A stretch of 53,058 nt of DNA from an uncultured Bacteroidales bacterium (GCA_937949745.1 CALECM010000069.1:1-53058); one strand, 5' to 3'; positions 27,271-36,055 are shown, numbered from the stretch's first letter. A program made the numbers and translations. Notes: generated by a model from the sequence alone, not told the origin.

Positions 27271-27420
27271 AAAAAGGGGTTATCTAATCATAAATGGTTC
27301 ATATAAAAAAGGGAAATGCGGTTTTGATAGAAGTTAAGTAATCAATACATTTCTACCTTTCTCTATATAACCATCAAGCCTGAGAAGCTTAATGATAATG
27401 AGCATAACCCCTTATTTTTT
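27271..27420 (+). ncRNA. Candidate structured RNA, rod-like with side hairpin (possible 6S-type or 3'UTR RNA)
   Basis: Nested pairings cover this whole gap. The end stem is AAGGGGTTAT (27274-27283) with ATAACCCCTT (27404-27413). Inside it, ATCAT (27287-27291) pairs with ATGAT (27392-27396), then ATGGTTcATATA (27294-27305) with TATATAACCAT (27364-27374), GAAATG (27313-27318) with CATTTC (27348-27353), and TTGAT (27323-27327) with ATCAA (27341-27345). The right side holds a small hairpin, AAGC (27376-27379) with GCTT (27387-27390). A T-run follows at 27414-27420. This rod with one asymmetric bubble recalls 6S RNA, but I see no promoter box directly upstream, so a processed 3'UTR or plain terminator structure remains possible. 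Confidence 0.5.
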
Positions 27421-27505
27421 TCCCAGTTATCCTGTCCAAAAACGGTAATATTGCCAAATATACCAATCCTTATTGATATAAAATAATTCCAATGGGTAAA
27501 AATTG

Positions 27506-27513
27506 TATTTTTG
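27506..27513 (+). promoter_or_regulatory. -7 box (TATTTTTG) of cdaA
   Basis: TAnnTTTG match ending 13 bases before the ATG at 27527, implying a leader of only a few bases. No TTG at the ideal -33 spacing. Confidence 0.55.
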
Positions 27514-27526
27514 CAAAAAAATTGGA

Positions 27527-28375
27527 ATGACATTTTTAGCAGCCCTTAATTTTATACATTTTCGATTAGCCGACCTGATCGATATATTTATAGTGGCATT
27601 CCTTATTTACGAATTATACAGTCTTCTAAAAGGAACTACTGCGCTCAAGATATTCTGGGGGATTGCCCTGGTATTTATTTTTTATCAACTGGCTTCCTTG
27701 TTTCATCTTGGACTCTTAACAGAGATTATGGGACAGGTAATCAGCGTGGGGGTCATTGCCCTGATCGTGGTTTTTCAACCGGAGATCAGGTCATTTCTAT
27801 TATATCTTGGAAACAGACGATTTATCAAAATATTGAACGGTAAATTAATAAGACGTGACAATCCGCAAAAATTCGTGGACGACATCGATGCTATCGTCAG
27901 CGCCTGCAACCGGATGGCCCGGACCAGAACGGGCGCATTGATCGTTATGGCTAAAGAGGCACCGTTAGACGATTTTATCAATACCGGTGAAAAAATTGAT
28001 TCCAGGGTTTCCCGTGAATTAATTGAAAATATCTTCTACAAAAACAGTCCCCTGCATGACGGAGCCATTATTATAAAAAACCACAGGATCGACGCGGCCC
28101 GTTGTATTTTACCGGTTTCCCGTACGGAGGGCCTTCCGACAGACCTGGGTCTGCGGCATCGTTCTGCCATCGGCGCCACAACCCTTACCGACGCAATAGC
28201 GATCGTGGTATCAGAGCAAACCGGAAGTATTTCACTTTGCAAAGGCGGGGTTTTACTGAGGGATATTTCCTCCATCGTATTGCAGCAAATGTTAACGGAT
28301 GAGTTCATCACCTCGACCAATCAAAAGGAGGAAGAAGAAGAAAAAACACCTCCGGTGACCGAAGGTGTTCAATAA
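27527..28375 (+). CDS. cdaA: Diadenylate cyclase (c-di-AMP synthase), CdaA type
   Basis: 282 residues from the ATG at 27527; the TTG at 27503 overlaps the promoter and is rejected. It makes c-di-AMP from two ATP at the inner membrane. Three N-terminal membrane helices (about 18-34, 40-58, 66-85) precede the DAC domain with DGA at 178-180 and RHRSA at 210-214, the conserved nucleotide-binding and catalytic motifs. A short acidic Glu-rich tail follows. The gene ends 3 bases before the convergent hydG stop, and its last codons form half of a shared terminator hairpin. A cation/proton antiporter with RCK_C-like domains, a known c-di-AMP target class, lies about 2 kb downstream. Confidence 0.95.
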   Translation: MTFLAALNFIHFRLADLIDIFIVAFLIYELYSLLKGTTALKIFWGIALVFIFYQLASLFHLGLLTEIMGQVISVGVIALIVVFQPEIRSFLLYLGNRRFIKILNGKLIRRDNPQKFVDDIDAIVSACNRMARTRTGALIVMAKEAPLDDFINTGEKIDSRVSRELIENIFYKNSPLHDGAIIIKNHRIDAARCILPVSRTEGLPTDLGLRHRSAIGATTLTDAIAIVVSEQTGSISLCKGGVLLRDISSIVLQQMLTDEFITSTNQKEEEEEKTPPVTEGVQ

Positions 28376-28380
28376 TTTTT
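28336..28380. terminator. Bidirectional terminator embedded in the 3' end of cdaA
   Basis: AACACCT (28345-28351) pairs with AGGTGTT (28363-28369), with further G-C pairing inside. A-rich sequence lies upstream and TAATTTTTA downstream. It serves cdaA on the plus strand and hydG on the minus strand, and overlaps the cdaA coding end. Confidence 0.75.
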
Positions 28381-29779
28381 AAAAGAAACAATCTCTTTCC
28401 CCGCTGTCGATTGCACTTAATTCGCGGTCTATTTTTTCTTTATGTTTAGAGGTCGGAATATCATTTAACATTTTTCTGATCAGGGCAAGGCCTTTTTCAC
28501 GGGTTTCCGCCGAAGCGAAATCATACAGATATTCTTTAAATGAGAACATCGCATTGGGAAGGCAATATCTTTTGATTAATCCGGGTTTGGCCAGATCCAT
28601 AAAATCGTGTCCTACCCTTCCTTTCCGGTAACAACCTGTACAAAAAGACGGAATAAAACCCGAATCGATCATGCTGGAAATTACTTCCTCCAGTGACCGG
28701 TGGTCTCCGAGCGAGAACTGGCTCCCCGCTTTTTCGGCTTCATCGCTATACGCGCCGGGATTAGTACGTGAACCCGCCGATACCTGACTTATCCCGTAAT
28801 TGAACAGTTCCGTCCTCATATCGTCATTTTCACGGGTACTTAATATAATACCGGTATAGGGAAGCGCGATCCGTATAATGGCAATGATCTTTTTAAAATC
28901 CTCATCCGATACGGCATGAGGGATATGCTCGGGAAGAGGAGCCCCTTCAGCAGGTTCTATCCTCGGAAAACTTACGGTATGAGGACCGCAGCCATATGCC
29001 CTTTCCAGATGGTTGGCATGCTCCATCAAAGCGAGTATCTCATAACGGTAATCCGCCAAACCAAATAATACACCGAGACCCACATCGTCAATACCGCCTT
29101 CCATTGCACGGTCCATTACCAGCAGCCTGTTTTCAAAATCCGACTTGGGTGAATTACCCGGATGATATTGTTGGTATAAAACCGGATCATAGGTTTCCTG
29201 GAAACAAACGTAAGTGCCGATATGCTCTTCCTTTAATTTCCTGAAATCCTCCACTGACATCGGGGCTAATTCCACATTGATACGCTTGACCTGGTGCTTT
29301 CCTTCTTTCACACCGTAAACAGTCCGGATAGCTTCACAGATATAATCTATATTGTTACGGGGACTTTCTCCACAGATCAGCAATATCCTTTTATGTCCAT
29401 CCCTTAGGAGAATACGGGTTTCTTCTTCCAGTTCCTGCATGTCCAGCACTTTACGGACAATCTGTTTATTATCACGACGGAAAGCGCAATAGACACAATT
29501 ATTGACACACACATTTCCCGTATAGACCGGAGCGAATAAAACCAGTCTTTTCCCATAGATTTCTTCCTTGACAATAGCAGCGGTTTCCATAATGGAACGG
29601 ATATCTTCATGGTCCTGCACCCGGAGTAAAGCGGCAACATCTTCCAGAGAAAGCCCGTTCAATTTCCTTGCTTTATCCAGTATAGTATCCAGCTCCTTTT
29701 TATCCGGGGCTTCTCCCTCGATCATGGCATACAATTTATCCCGATCGATAAAATTGGTGTTTCTTTCTTCAATATTCAT
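28379..29779 (-). CDS. hydG: [FeFe]-hydrogenase H-cluster maturase HydG (radical SAM tyrosine lyase)
   Basis: 466 residues. HydG cleaves tyrosine and builds Fe(CO)(CN) units for the H-cluster. The radical SAM motif is CX3CX2C at C91, C95 and C98 (NVCVNNCVYCAF). The HydG-specific C-terminal cluster motif CX2CX22C is present at C380, C383 and C406. This second motif separates it from the related ThiH. It is transcribed 33 bases after a TM1266-type gene from a shared consensus promoter. HydE, HydF and the hydrogenase itself are not in this window. It implies an anaerobic, hydrogen-metabolising lifestyle. Confidence 0.95.
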   Translation of the reverse strand: MNIEERNTNFIDRDKLYAMIEGEAPDKKELDTILDKARKLNGLSLEDVAALLRVQDHEDIRSIMETAAIVKEEIYGKRLVLFAPVYTGNVCVNNCVYCAFRRDNKQIVRKVLDMQELEEETRILLRDGHKRILLICGESPRNNIDYICEAIRTVYGVKEGKHQVKRINVELAPMSVEDFRKLKEEHIGTYVCFQETYDPVLYQQYHPGNSPKSDFENRLLVMDRAMEGGIDDVGLGVLFGLADYRYEILALMEHANHLERAYGCGPHTVSFPRIEPAEGAPLPEHIPHAVSDEDFKKIIAIIRIALPYTGIILSTRENDDMRTELFNYGISQVSAGSRTNPGAYSDEAEKAGSQFSLGDHRSLEEVISSMIDSGFIPSFCTGCYRKGRVGHDFMDLAKPGLIKRYCLPNAMFSFKEYLYDFASAETREKGLALIRKMLNDIPTSKHKEKIDRELSAIDSGERDCFF

Positions 29780-29812
29780 GATTATTTGATTATGGGTTGT
29801 TTCTTTATAATA

Positions 29813-30061
29813 TTATTCCTGTTTCGTCACGATGGTCTTCACCTCAACTCCCGTTAACCTGCCCAATTTTCCCGTAAGGGTATTAATATGGTTCATCGGG
29901 GCCTCCACGATTAAAGAAATAAAGGATATTTTTTTATGGGGCATAGGAATACCCTGTCTGGCAATCACAATATCAGCACATTCCGATATCAGATTGTTGA
30001 CTTCCGTAACATAATTTTTATCCGTGATAACAATGGCGATAATGCCTAAACGCTTTTCCAT
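29813..30061 (-). CDS. TM1266-family putative regulator of the iron-only hydrogenase system
   Basis: 82 residues with an ACT/NikR C-domain-like beta-alpha-beta pattern. It opens MEKRLGIIAIVITDKN, contains an internal SECADIVIARQGIPMPHKKISFISLIVEAP and ends in LTGVEVKTIVTK. This matches the small protein regularly found with hydE/F/G genes. It lacks an obvious DNA-binding domain, so a regulatory or metal/cofactor-sensing role is inferred from family association. It is the first gene of the hydG operon. Confidence 0.88.
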   Translation of the reverse strand: MEKRLGIIAIVITDKNYVTEVNNLISECADIVIARQGIPMPHKKISFISLIVEAPMNHINTLTGKLGRLTGVEVKTIVTKQE

Positions 30062-30135
30062 CAGTTTATTCTTTTGGATTAGTCAATAAATTTTTCAGAA
30101 CTTTGAAAGGGATAAATCCGTTTCGCAGTGCATGG

Positions 30136-30165
30136 CAAAGATAATCAATTATTCTTTACCCACAA
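30136..30165 (-). promoter_or_regulatory. Bacteroidota-type promoter of the TM1266-hydG operon
   Basis: On the minus strand TTG (30163-30165), 19-base spacer, TATCTTTG (30136-30143). This is an exact consensus match about 75 bases before the TM1266 ATG. Confidence 0.8.
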
Positions 30166-30320
30166 TTTCAACAACCGTTAAACGGTAAAGTTCATCTTTA
30201 TGTGAAGCGCTTCGACGATAAATTTTCAGCAAAATTCCTTATTTTTTCAATCAAACCCAGAACAATTCTCAAAGTTATCAGTTTTTATTTCAATATTTTA
30301 TAATTGGAAAAAGAATTTTA

Positions 30321-32585
30321 ATGGCACATTTACCGACCTTAGTGAGTGATCTGGCACTCATTCTTATCACTGCGGGAATCGTTACAATATTATTTAAATG
30401 GCTAAAACAACCGGTCGTACTGGGATATATCGTAGCCGGCTTTCTTATCAGTCCGCATTTCGTTTTGTTACCTTCCGTCGCCGACGTAGAAAATATATCG
30501 ACCTGGGGAGAAATAGGGATCATTTTCCTGTTGTTTGCCCTGGGACTGGAATTTAGTTTCAAGAAATTAATGGATGTGGGCGGTACCGCGGCTATCGCTA
30601 CTTTTATCAATATGGGCTCGATGATCGCGATAGGATATTTGATCGGCAATGCCATGGGATGGACACAAATGGAAAGTATTTTTTTGGGTGGAATGCTTTC
30701 CATGTCCTCCACTACCATCATTATTAAAGCTTTTAATGACATGGGATTGCAAAAGAAAAAATTTGCGGGCATCGTATTCGGAATGCTTATTGTGGAGGAC
30801 CTCGCGGCCATCATGATGATGGTAATTTTGTCTACTTTTGCCATTAGCAGGCACTTCTCCGGTGCGGAATTCGCCGGAAGTATCTTAAAGCTCGTCTTCT
30901 TTGTGGTCATCTGGTTTGTAGTGGGAATCTATCTGCTTCCCGGTCTATTGAGAAAACTAAAGAAATTCCTGAATAACGAAACTTTGCTTGTTCTATCCGT
31001 GGGTCTTTGTCTGGGAATGGTTTTGTTTGCCACAAAAGTGGGGTTTTCTGCTGCTTTAGGGGCATTTATCATGGGGTCTATTCTGGCGGAAACGGTAGAA
31101 TCACACCGGATCGAACATTTGATGGAGCCTCTCAAGAACTTATTCGGCGCGGTATTTTTTGTTTCCGTAGGCATGATGATCGTCCCGGAAATAATTGTGC
31201 AATATATCGGTCCCATCCTTATACTCACGGTTGTGGTCTTAGTGGGAAGAGTGGTCTTTGCCACTCTGGGAGTACTTGCATCGGGACAGGGATTGAAAGT
31301 TTCTCTGCAGGCCGGGTTTAGTCTGGCCCAGATCGGGGAATTTTCTTTTATTATCGCAACCCTTGGTATGCAACTGGGTGTAATCGGGGACTTTCTATAT
31401 CCGATTATTGTAGCGGTATCCGTTATCACCACATTTACTACCCCATATTTTATTAAACTGTCGCAACCGTTGGCTTCCAGCCTGGAAAAACATATTCCTC
31501 CGAAATGGGATAAATTAATTCACGGTTATGCTTCTTACAAATCAAGGAACATCCAACACAAAAGCGACTGGCAAAAAGTACTGAAAGGAGTATTTACCAC
31601 TGTATTTATTTACACTGTCCTGGCTTTCGGCGTTTTCCTTCTTTCCCGCCTGATGCTTATACCTTTTATAACCGACAGGATTCCAGGACTATGGGGATCT
31701 TTACTGTCAGCCGTTATCACGTTGGGAATGATGGCCCCCTTTATCGTCGGGGTGATTTCCAGACGCAAAAATGTCAAACCCGAATTATTCCGTTTATGGA
31801 ACGACAAACATTTTAATAAAGGCATCCTGATATCCCTGAATCTTTTCCGGGTAGCCGTGGGAATTGGATTGATCCTGATGGTGCTTTTACCCTTGTTCTC
31901 ACAGGCAACCGGAATATTACTACTCTCGTCTTTTATCATTCTTTCCGCCCTGGTATTTGTGGAAGGGTTCCGGAAAAGGCCTGCAAAAATGGAAGAGAAA
32001 TTTTTCCGGAACCTGAACGAGAAAGAGATCACGGAAGAAAGCCGGAAAGCCATTAATAAACAGGTAACCAAGGACCTTCTCGATAAAAATATACATGTAG
32101 AAGAATTCGAAGTGGCCCAGAACTCGGTCATTACGGGAAAAACACTGGGAGAGCTGGATTTCAAAAAGAGAACCGGAGTAAATGTGATCAGTATTATCAG
32201 AGGAGATCAAAAGATCAACATACCGGACAGCGAAGAAAGGGTATATCTGTTCGACCGGCTTATCGTAGTGGGTTCCGATAATGAAATCCAACGGTTTATG
32301 CAGGATATCGATAAAATCAGGGATATAGGTAACCTGCCGACGGATACCCGCCACCAGATCTGCTTATCCCAATATCATATCAATGAAAATTCTTTACTAA
32401 TGAACAGATCGGTAAGCGAACTGAGAATCAGGGAAAAAGCGAATTGCATGATCGTATGTATTGAAAGGAATAACAGTATTATTTCGGAAATAAAGGCCGA
32501 AACCGTATTACAACGGGAAGATGTACTGTACCTGGCCGGAGAGAAAAACAATTTAACAGGATTCGAAGAGAACCTATTTATTTAG
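30321..32585 (+). CDS. CPA2-family cation:proton antiporter with two C-terminal RCK_C (TrkA_C)-like domains
   Basis: 754 residues. Twelve or more membrane segments run to about residue 390, with the family-typical LFALGLEFSFKKL and AAIATFINMGSM region near 75-100 and GLSLAQIGEFSF-like loop (FSLAQIGEFSFIIATLG) near 340. Three extra hydrophobic segments follow (about 425-540), then two soluble modules at about 590-670 and 675-754. Each contains the GKTLGELDFKKRTGVNVISIIR or SVSELRIREKANCMIVCIER pattern of RCK_C. No NAD-binding RCK_N/TrkA_N domain is present, unlike KefB/C. Likely exports K+ or Na+ against protons in the inner membrane. RCK_C modules of CpaA-type antiporters bind c-di-AMP in Firmicutes; cdaA is nearby. 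Confidence 0.9.
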   Translation: MAHLPTLVSDLALILITAGIVTILFKWLKQPVVLGYIVAGFLISPHFVLLPSVADVENISTWGEIGIIFLLFALGLEFSFKKLMDVGGTAAIATFINMGSMIAIGYLIGNAMGWTQMESIFLGGMLSMSSTTIIIKAFNDMGLQKKKFAGIVFGMLIVEDLAAIMMMVILSTFAISRHFSGAEFAGSILKLVFFVVIWFVVGIYLLPGLLRKLKKFLNNETLLVLSVGLCLGMVLFATKVGFSAALGAFIMGSILAETVESHRIEHLMEPLKNLFGAVFFVSVGMMIVPEIIVQYIGPILILTVVVLVGRVVFATLGVLASGQGLKVSLQAGFSLAQIGEFSFIIATLGMQLGVIGDFLYPIIVAVSVITTFTTPYFIKLSQPLASSLEKHIPPKWDKLIHGYASYKSRNIQHKSDWQKVLKGVFTTVFIYTVLAFGVFLLSRLMLIPFITDRIPGLWGSLLSAVITLGMMAPFIVGVISRRKNVKPELFRLWNDKHFNKGILISLNLFRVAVGIGLILMVLLPLFSQATGILLLSSFIILSALVFVEGFRKRPAKMEEKFFRNLNEKEITEESRKAINKQVTKDLLDKNIHVEEFEVAQNSVITGKTLGELDFKKRTGVNVISIIRGDQKINIPDSEERVYLFDRLIVVGSDNEIQRFMQDIDKIRDIGNLPTDTRHQICLSQYHINENSLLMNRSVSELRIREKANCMIVCIERNNSIISEIKAETVLQREDVLYLAGEKNNLTGFEENLFI

Positions 32586-32625
32586 TATGCATTAAATAAT
32601 GAAATCGATAAAATGCTCAACATAT

Positions 32626-33240
32626 TTAATGATTATTGATAAATGATTTTGGAAAGCAATAGTTTCCAATAGCACCACAACCATATTCAAGAACAACATT
32701 ATCTCTATAATATATCTCCGTGCAATTGTTATTATAAATCTCCATAAGTGAATCATTTTCAGCAATAGATTTTTCAAAAACTAGATAATAATATTTACCG
32801 AATCCGCTACGCTTAAAACCAATACGAACCGGATCACTATTGTCTATAGAAATGCAATTTATCTTATCTAATTTTTCTTTCAATTTCTTTATTTCTTTCT
32901 TATTCCAATGCAGAATATTAAAAATTGTATCGGCTTTTTTTGAATTTAGGTTCATATTCCACTCCCTATATACCATGTCATCTTTTAAAAAGAAAATATC
33001 AATTCGCCTGTTTGCTGGTTCAATATATACATATGAATCATCAGGAACTATTGAACGGAAATAGTTTATAAAATCTCTTATTTCAATTTCGTATTTATCA
33101 TAATTGTTTGTAAGATCACTTATTTCGTAATTCTTTAACCATGGACTTTGAGAAAATTTCCATAAAGTAAATGAAATTACTAATATAAATAATATATAGA
33201 GGTAACCCTTTTTGTTATTTCTCACTTTAGCATTTTCCAT
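32626..33240 (-). CDS. Membrane-anchored hypothetical protein
   Basis: 204 residues from the ATG at 33240 (MENAKVRNNKKGY); the TTG at 33255 is rejected. A basic N-terminus and one membrane helix (about 14-30) suggest an N-in, C-out topology, leaving a 170-residue exported domain rich in Asn, Lys, Tyr and Ile. The codon use is AT-rich: 19 G+C of 60 in line 32641-32700. It is convergent with the antiporter and stands alone. I do not recognise a family. The isolated, AT-rich character hints at recent acquisition or weak constraint. Confidence 0.65.
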   Translation of the reverse strand: MENAKVRNNKKGYLYILFILVISFTLWKFSQSPWLKNYEISDLTNNYDKYEIEIRDFINYFRSIVPDDSYVYIEPANRRIDIFFLKDDMVYREWNMNLNSKKADTIFNILHWNKKEIKKLKEKLDKINCISIDNSDPVRIGFKRSGFGKYYYLVFEKSIAENDSLMEIYNNNCTEIYYRDNVVLEYGCGAIGNYCFPKSFINNH

Positions 33241-33376
33241 TTTAATGATTATCAAATATGACTCTCAATTGGCTTTCAATTCAATGTAAATTGTAGTTAA
33301 TAAAAATAGGAAACATGTGATTATATGATCACATAATAAGGAATAGGAATGGATAACTGATTATAACTTCTCTTTG

Positions 33377-34612
33377 TTATTTAGTATGCTCATCCATCAA
33401 CATGATCTTTTCACGAAAAGCACCGGCTCTTCCGGCTCCTTCGCCGACGTTCACCAGTACCGTTTCCCCGTTATTGATCTTCTTTTCCACCAAAGCCCTG
33501 TAGAAACCGAGTAAACACACAATTGAAGCGGGCCCCAGGTAAATACCGCGTTCCCGATAAACCAAATGCCCGAGACGGACAAGATCTTTTTCCGGGACTC
33601 GCAGGAAGGTTCCGCCGGATTTTTTTACGAGGGGAGCAATCACCGGATACATACCGGGATTTCCTGTCGACAGAATACTTACTTCTGTGCGTGGATTTTC
33701 GATCACTGGATATTCCTTTTCATAACCTTCGGGAAAACCTTTTTCGGCAGCCGATTCCCAAGCCTGTACCATAGGATCACAGGTATCCTGCTGAACTAAT
33801 AGCATACGGGGCACTTTCACCTCCGGATATGCAGAAGTGATTTCACGTACACCTTTATCTATGGCGATAGGACCAGTACCACCACTAACCGCCTGTATAT
33901 AAACATCCGGCATCCGGCCCATCTGACGAAGAAATTCGAAAACCATGGTTTTCTTGGCTTCCACCCTGATGGGATCCATATTTCCCGCGGAAATAAGGAC
34001 ATTTTCTTTATTATGAAAGTCCATGGCCATTTTTTTGGCATAGGCATAATCCCCGTCTACCACAACCACCTCCTGTCCGAAGGAACGTATCTCATTGACA
34101 GAATCTTCATTAACCCCTTCAGGTACAAAAACCGTAATGCCGACACCGGCGAGAGCAAGATATTTACTGTAAGCAGTAGCCGTATTTCCTGTGGAAGCCA
34201 CACAGAAACGGGATATCCCGTTTTCTTTAAAGACGGTAGCGGCTAAAGAAGCCGCCACATCCTTAAAAGTATTGGTACCGCCATTCAGGTCATTCCGGTA
34301 AACCATCACTTTACAGGATATACCGAATTCGCGGGATGCGTATTTTGACAGGAAATCCCATTCTTCAACCGGAATGGCTCCTTCTCCGCTGCTTACGATA
34401 TGACTTCTGTTTTCTACCGGAAGATAATCGAAATAATGCCAGAAATTTTCAGGTTTATGCAGGTAAAGATCCGTCAATTTGGTATAATCTCCGGTATATA
34501 CGGCTTCGGCATGTTTGCTTCCGCAATGGCTGCATTGCTGATTCTGAGAAAGCCATGAGGCAAAAGTACCGTTATCGGTACCGCAGTGAACACAAACCAA
34601 TTTATATTTCAT
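33377..34612 (-). CDS. Threonine-synthase-like PLP enzyme with N-terminal zinc ribbon
   Basis: 411 residues, fold-type II PLP enzyme. A zinc ribbon (C7, C10, C27, C30) precedes the catalytic domain. The Schiff-base lysine is K117 in GGTNTFKDVAAS, and the phosphate-binding region reads STGNTATAYSKYLA with SGGTGPIAIDKG further on. It is close to ThrC but not certain to be the main threonine synthase of the cell; a related lyase activity is possible. It starts 2 bases after an alpha-oxoamine synthase gene on the same strand, so the two likely act in one pathway of amino-acid conversion. Confidence 0.82.
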   Translation of the reverse strand: MKYKLVCVHCGTDNGTFASWLSQNQQCSHCGSKHAEAVYTGDYTKLTDLYLHKPENFWHYFDYLPVENRSHIVSSGEGAIPVEEWDFLSKYASREFGISCKVMVYRNDLNGGTNTFKDVAASLAATVFKENGISRFCVASTGNTATAYSKYLALAGVGITVFVPEGVNEDSVNEIRSFGQEVVVVDGDYAYAKKMAMDFHNKENVLISAGNMDPIRVEAKKTMVFEFLRQMGRMPDVYIQAVSGGTGPIAIDKGVREITSAYPEVKVPRMLLVQQDTCDPMVQAWESAAEKGFPEGYEKEYPVIENPRTEVSILSTGNPGMYPVIAPLVKKSGGTFLRVPEKDLVRLGHLVYRERGIYLGPASIVCLLGFYRALVEKKINNGETVLVNVGEGAGRAGAFREKIMLMDEHTK

Positions 34613-34614
34613 AA

Positions 34615-35886
34615 TTACCTTTTCTCTTTGGCAAGGTTCATATTAGGAACAGGTTTGTTATACGCCCCATTTTGCAGTTTTACTTTAATTTCGCTGAATA
34701 CCTCGATAGTCCTTTTTACATGTTCCAGCGTATGGACCGCCGTCGGAATGAGACGTAACATCAGTACATCTTTCGGTACGACAGGATATACCACGATAGA
34801 ACAGAATACTTTATAATTTTCCCGAAGATCCACTACAATATTGGTACCTTCGCCGGGACCTCCCTTAAAATAGACAGGCGTTACCGGTGATTCGGTTTTC
34901 CCGAGATCGAAGCCTTTTTCTTTCAAACCGCTTTGAAGCGCCCTGACGATAGTCCATAAATTCTCACGTAATTCGGGTTTGGATTTTAATAATTCCAATC
35001 TTTTCATCGCCCCGATCACCATCGGCATCGGCAATGACTTGGCAAAGATCTGGGAACGCATATTGAAACGAAGGAAATCGATAATATCCCTCTCCGCTGC
35101 CACGAAAGCACCGATCCCGGCCATACTTTTGGCAAAAGTGGCAAAATAAATGTCCACATCATCAATACAATCGAAATGTTCAGCGGTACCGGCTCCTGTT
35201 TTTCCCATAGTCCCGAAACCGTGCGCATCATCGATCAGGAGACGGAAATTAAACTCTTTCTTTAATGCCGTGATACCTTTCAAATTTCCCAGGTCACCTG
35301 ACATGCCGAATACACCTTCCGTGATTACCAGTACGCCGCCGCCCTGCTCTTCTGCCAGACGGGTAGCCTGAGTCAGTTGTTTCCGCAAACCTTCCATGTC
35401 ATTATGCTGATACACGTAACGTTTGGAAAAACTCAAACGCAAACCGTCCATAATACAGGCGTGGGATTCAGAGTCATATACGATAACATCTCTCCGGCTG
35501 GTAAGTGAATCAATAATAGACACCATACCCTGATATCCGAAATTAAGAAGATAACCGGCCGGTTTCCCCACGAAATCAGCAAGATCCTGCTCCAGTTTCA
35601 TATGGTTTTTGCTGTCTCCCGACATCATACGTGCTCCCATGGGATAAGCCATGCCAAAATCTTTGGCGCCTTTCGCGTCAGCTTCCCTGACTTCCGGATG
35701 ATTGGCAAGTCCGAGATAATTGTTCAGGCTCCATGTCAACACTTCATTTCCGTTAAATTTCATGATGGGATTCACTTCCCCTTCTAATTTCGGGAACATA
35801 AAATAGCCGTCGGCATTAGCCTGATATTGTCCCAAAGGACCTCCTGTTGTCTCTTTAATTCTTGTAAAGATATCTTTCATTGCCAT
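34615..35886 (-). CDS. Alpha-oxoamine synthase (serine palmitoyltransferase / 2-amino-3-ketobutyrate CoA ligase-like)
   Basis: 423 residues, fold-type I PLP enzyme that condenses an amino acid with an acyl-CoA. The catalytic lysine is K253 in YFATFAKSMAGIG; D220 and H222 in DDAHGFG contact PLP. Length exceeds typical Kbl (about 397). The opening GPLGQYQANADGYFMFPKLEG resembles a Bacteroidota group often suggested as serine palmitoyltransferase, the first enzyme of sphingolipid synthesis. Kbl remains possible, and the 2-base spacing to a threonine-synthase-like gene would fit a threonine/glycine link. ATG at 35886 used; an ATG two codons in is equally possible. A TATTTTTG box lies 80 bases upstream. 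Confidence 0.85.
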   Translation of the reverse strand: MAMKDIFTRIKETTGGPLGQYQANADGYFMFPKLEGEVNPIMKFNGNEVLTWSLNNYLGLANHPEVREADAKGAKDFGMAYPMGARMMSGDSKNHMKLEQDLADFVGKPAGYLLNFGYQGMVSIIDSLTSRRDVIVYDSESHACIMDGLRLSFSKRYVYQHNDMEGLRKQLTQATRLAEEQGGGVLVITEGVFGMSGDLGNLKGITALKKEFNFRLLIDDAHGFGTMGKTGAGTAEHFDCIDDVDIYFATFAKSMAGIGAFVAAERDIIDFLRFNMRSQIFAKSLPMPMVIGAMKRLELLKSKPELRENLWTIVRALQSGLKEKGFDLGKTESPVTPVYFKGGPGEGTNIVVDLRENYKVFCSIVVYPVVPKDVLMLRLIPTAVHTLEHVKRTIEVFSEIKVKLQNGAYNKPVPNMNLAKEKR

Positions 35887-35965
35887 AATTTATTAGGTTT
35901 TATTGGATTAATCCTGGTTTTGATTCTCGTGAATATAGTCAAAAACGTAAATAACTTACAAGGTG

Positions 35966-35973
35966 CAAAAATA
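35966..35973 (-). promoter_or_regulatory. -7 box (TATTTTTG) of the alpha-oxoamine synthase operon
   Basis: Reads CAAAAATA on the plus strand. No TTG at the ideal -33 spacing. Confidence 0.5.
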
Positions 35974-36055
35974 CAAAAATCAATGTAAAGGGATACCGGA
36001 AAACCGGAAAACCACCCTGAGAATTCCAAAATCATCCAAAAAAATAAACACTCGG

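Noticed and set aside
27271..27420. SRP (4.5S) RNA or tmRNA
   Set aside because: The GGAAGCAG-type SRP loop and any tRNA-like end are absent.
28379..29779. ThiH (thiamine tyrosine lyase) instead of HydG
   Set aside because: The C-terminal CX2CX22C motif and the adjacent TM1266 gene identify HydG.
30290..30910. 206-codon minus-strand ORF over the antiporter 5' part
   Set aside because: It is antisense to conserved membrane helices of the antiporter and has no recognisable motif.
32592..32777. 61-codon minus-strand ORF near the antiporter end
   Set aside because: It overlaps the 3' part of the 204-residue hypothetical gene in another frame.
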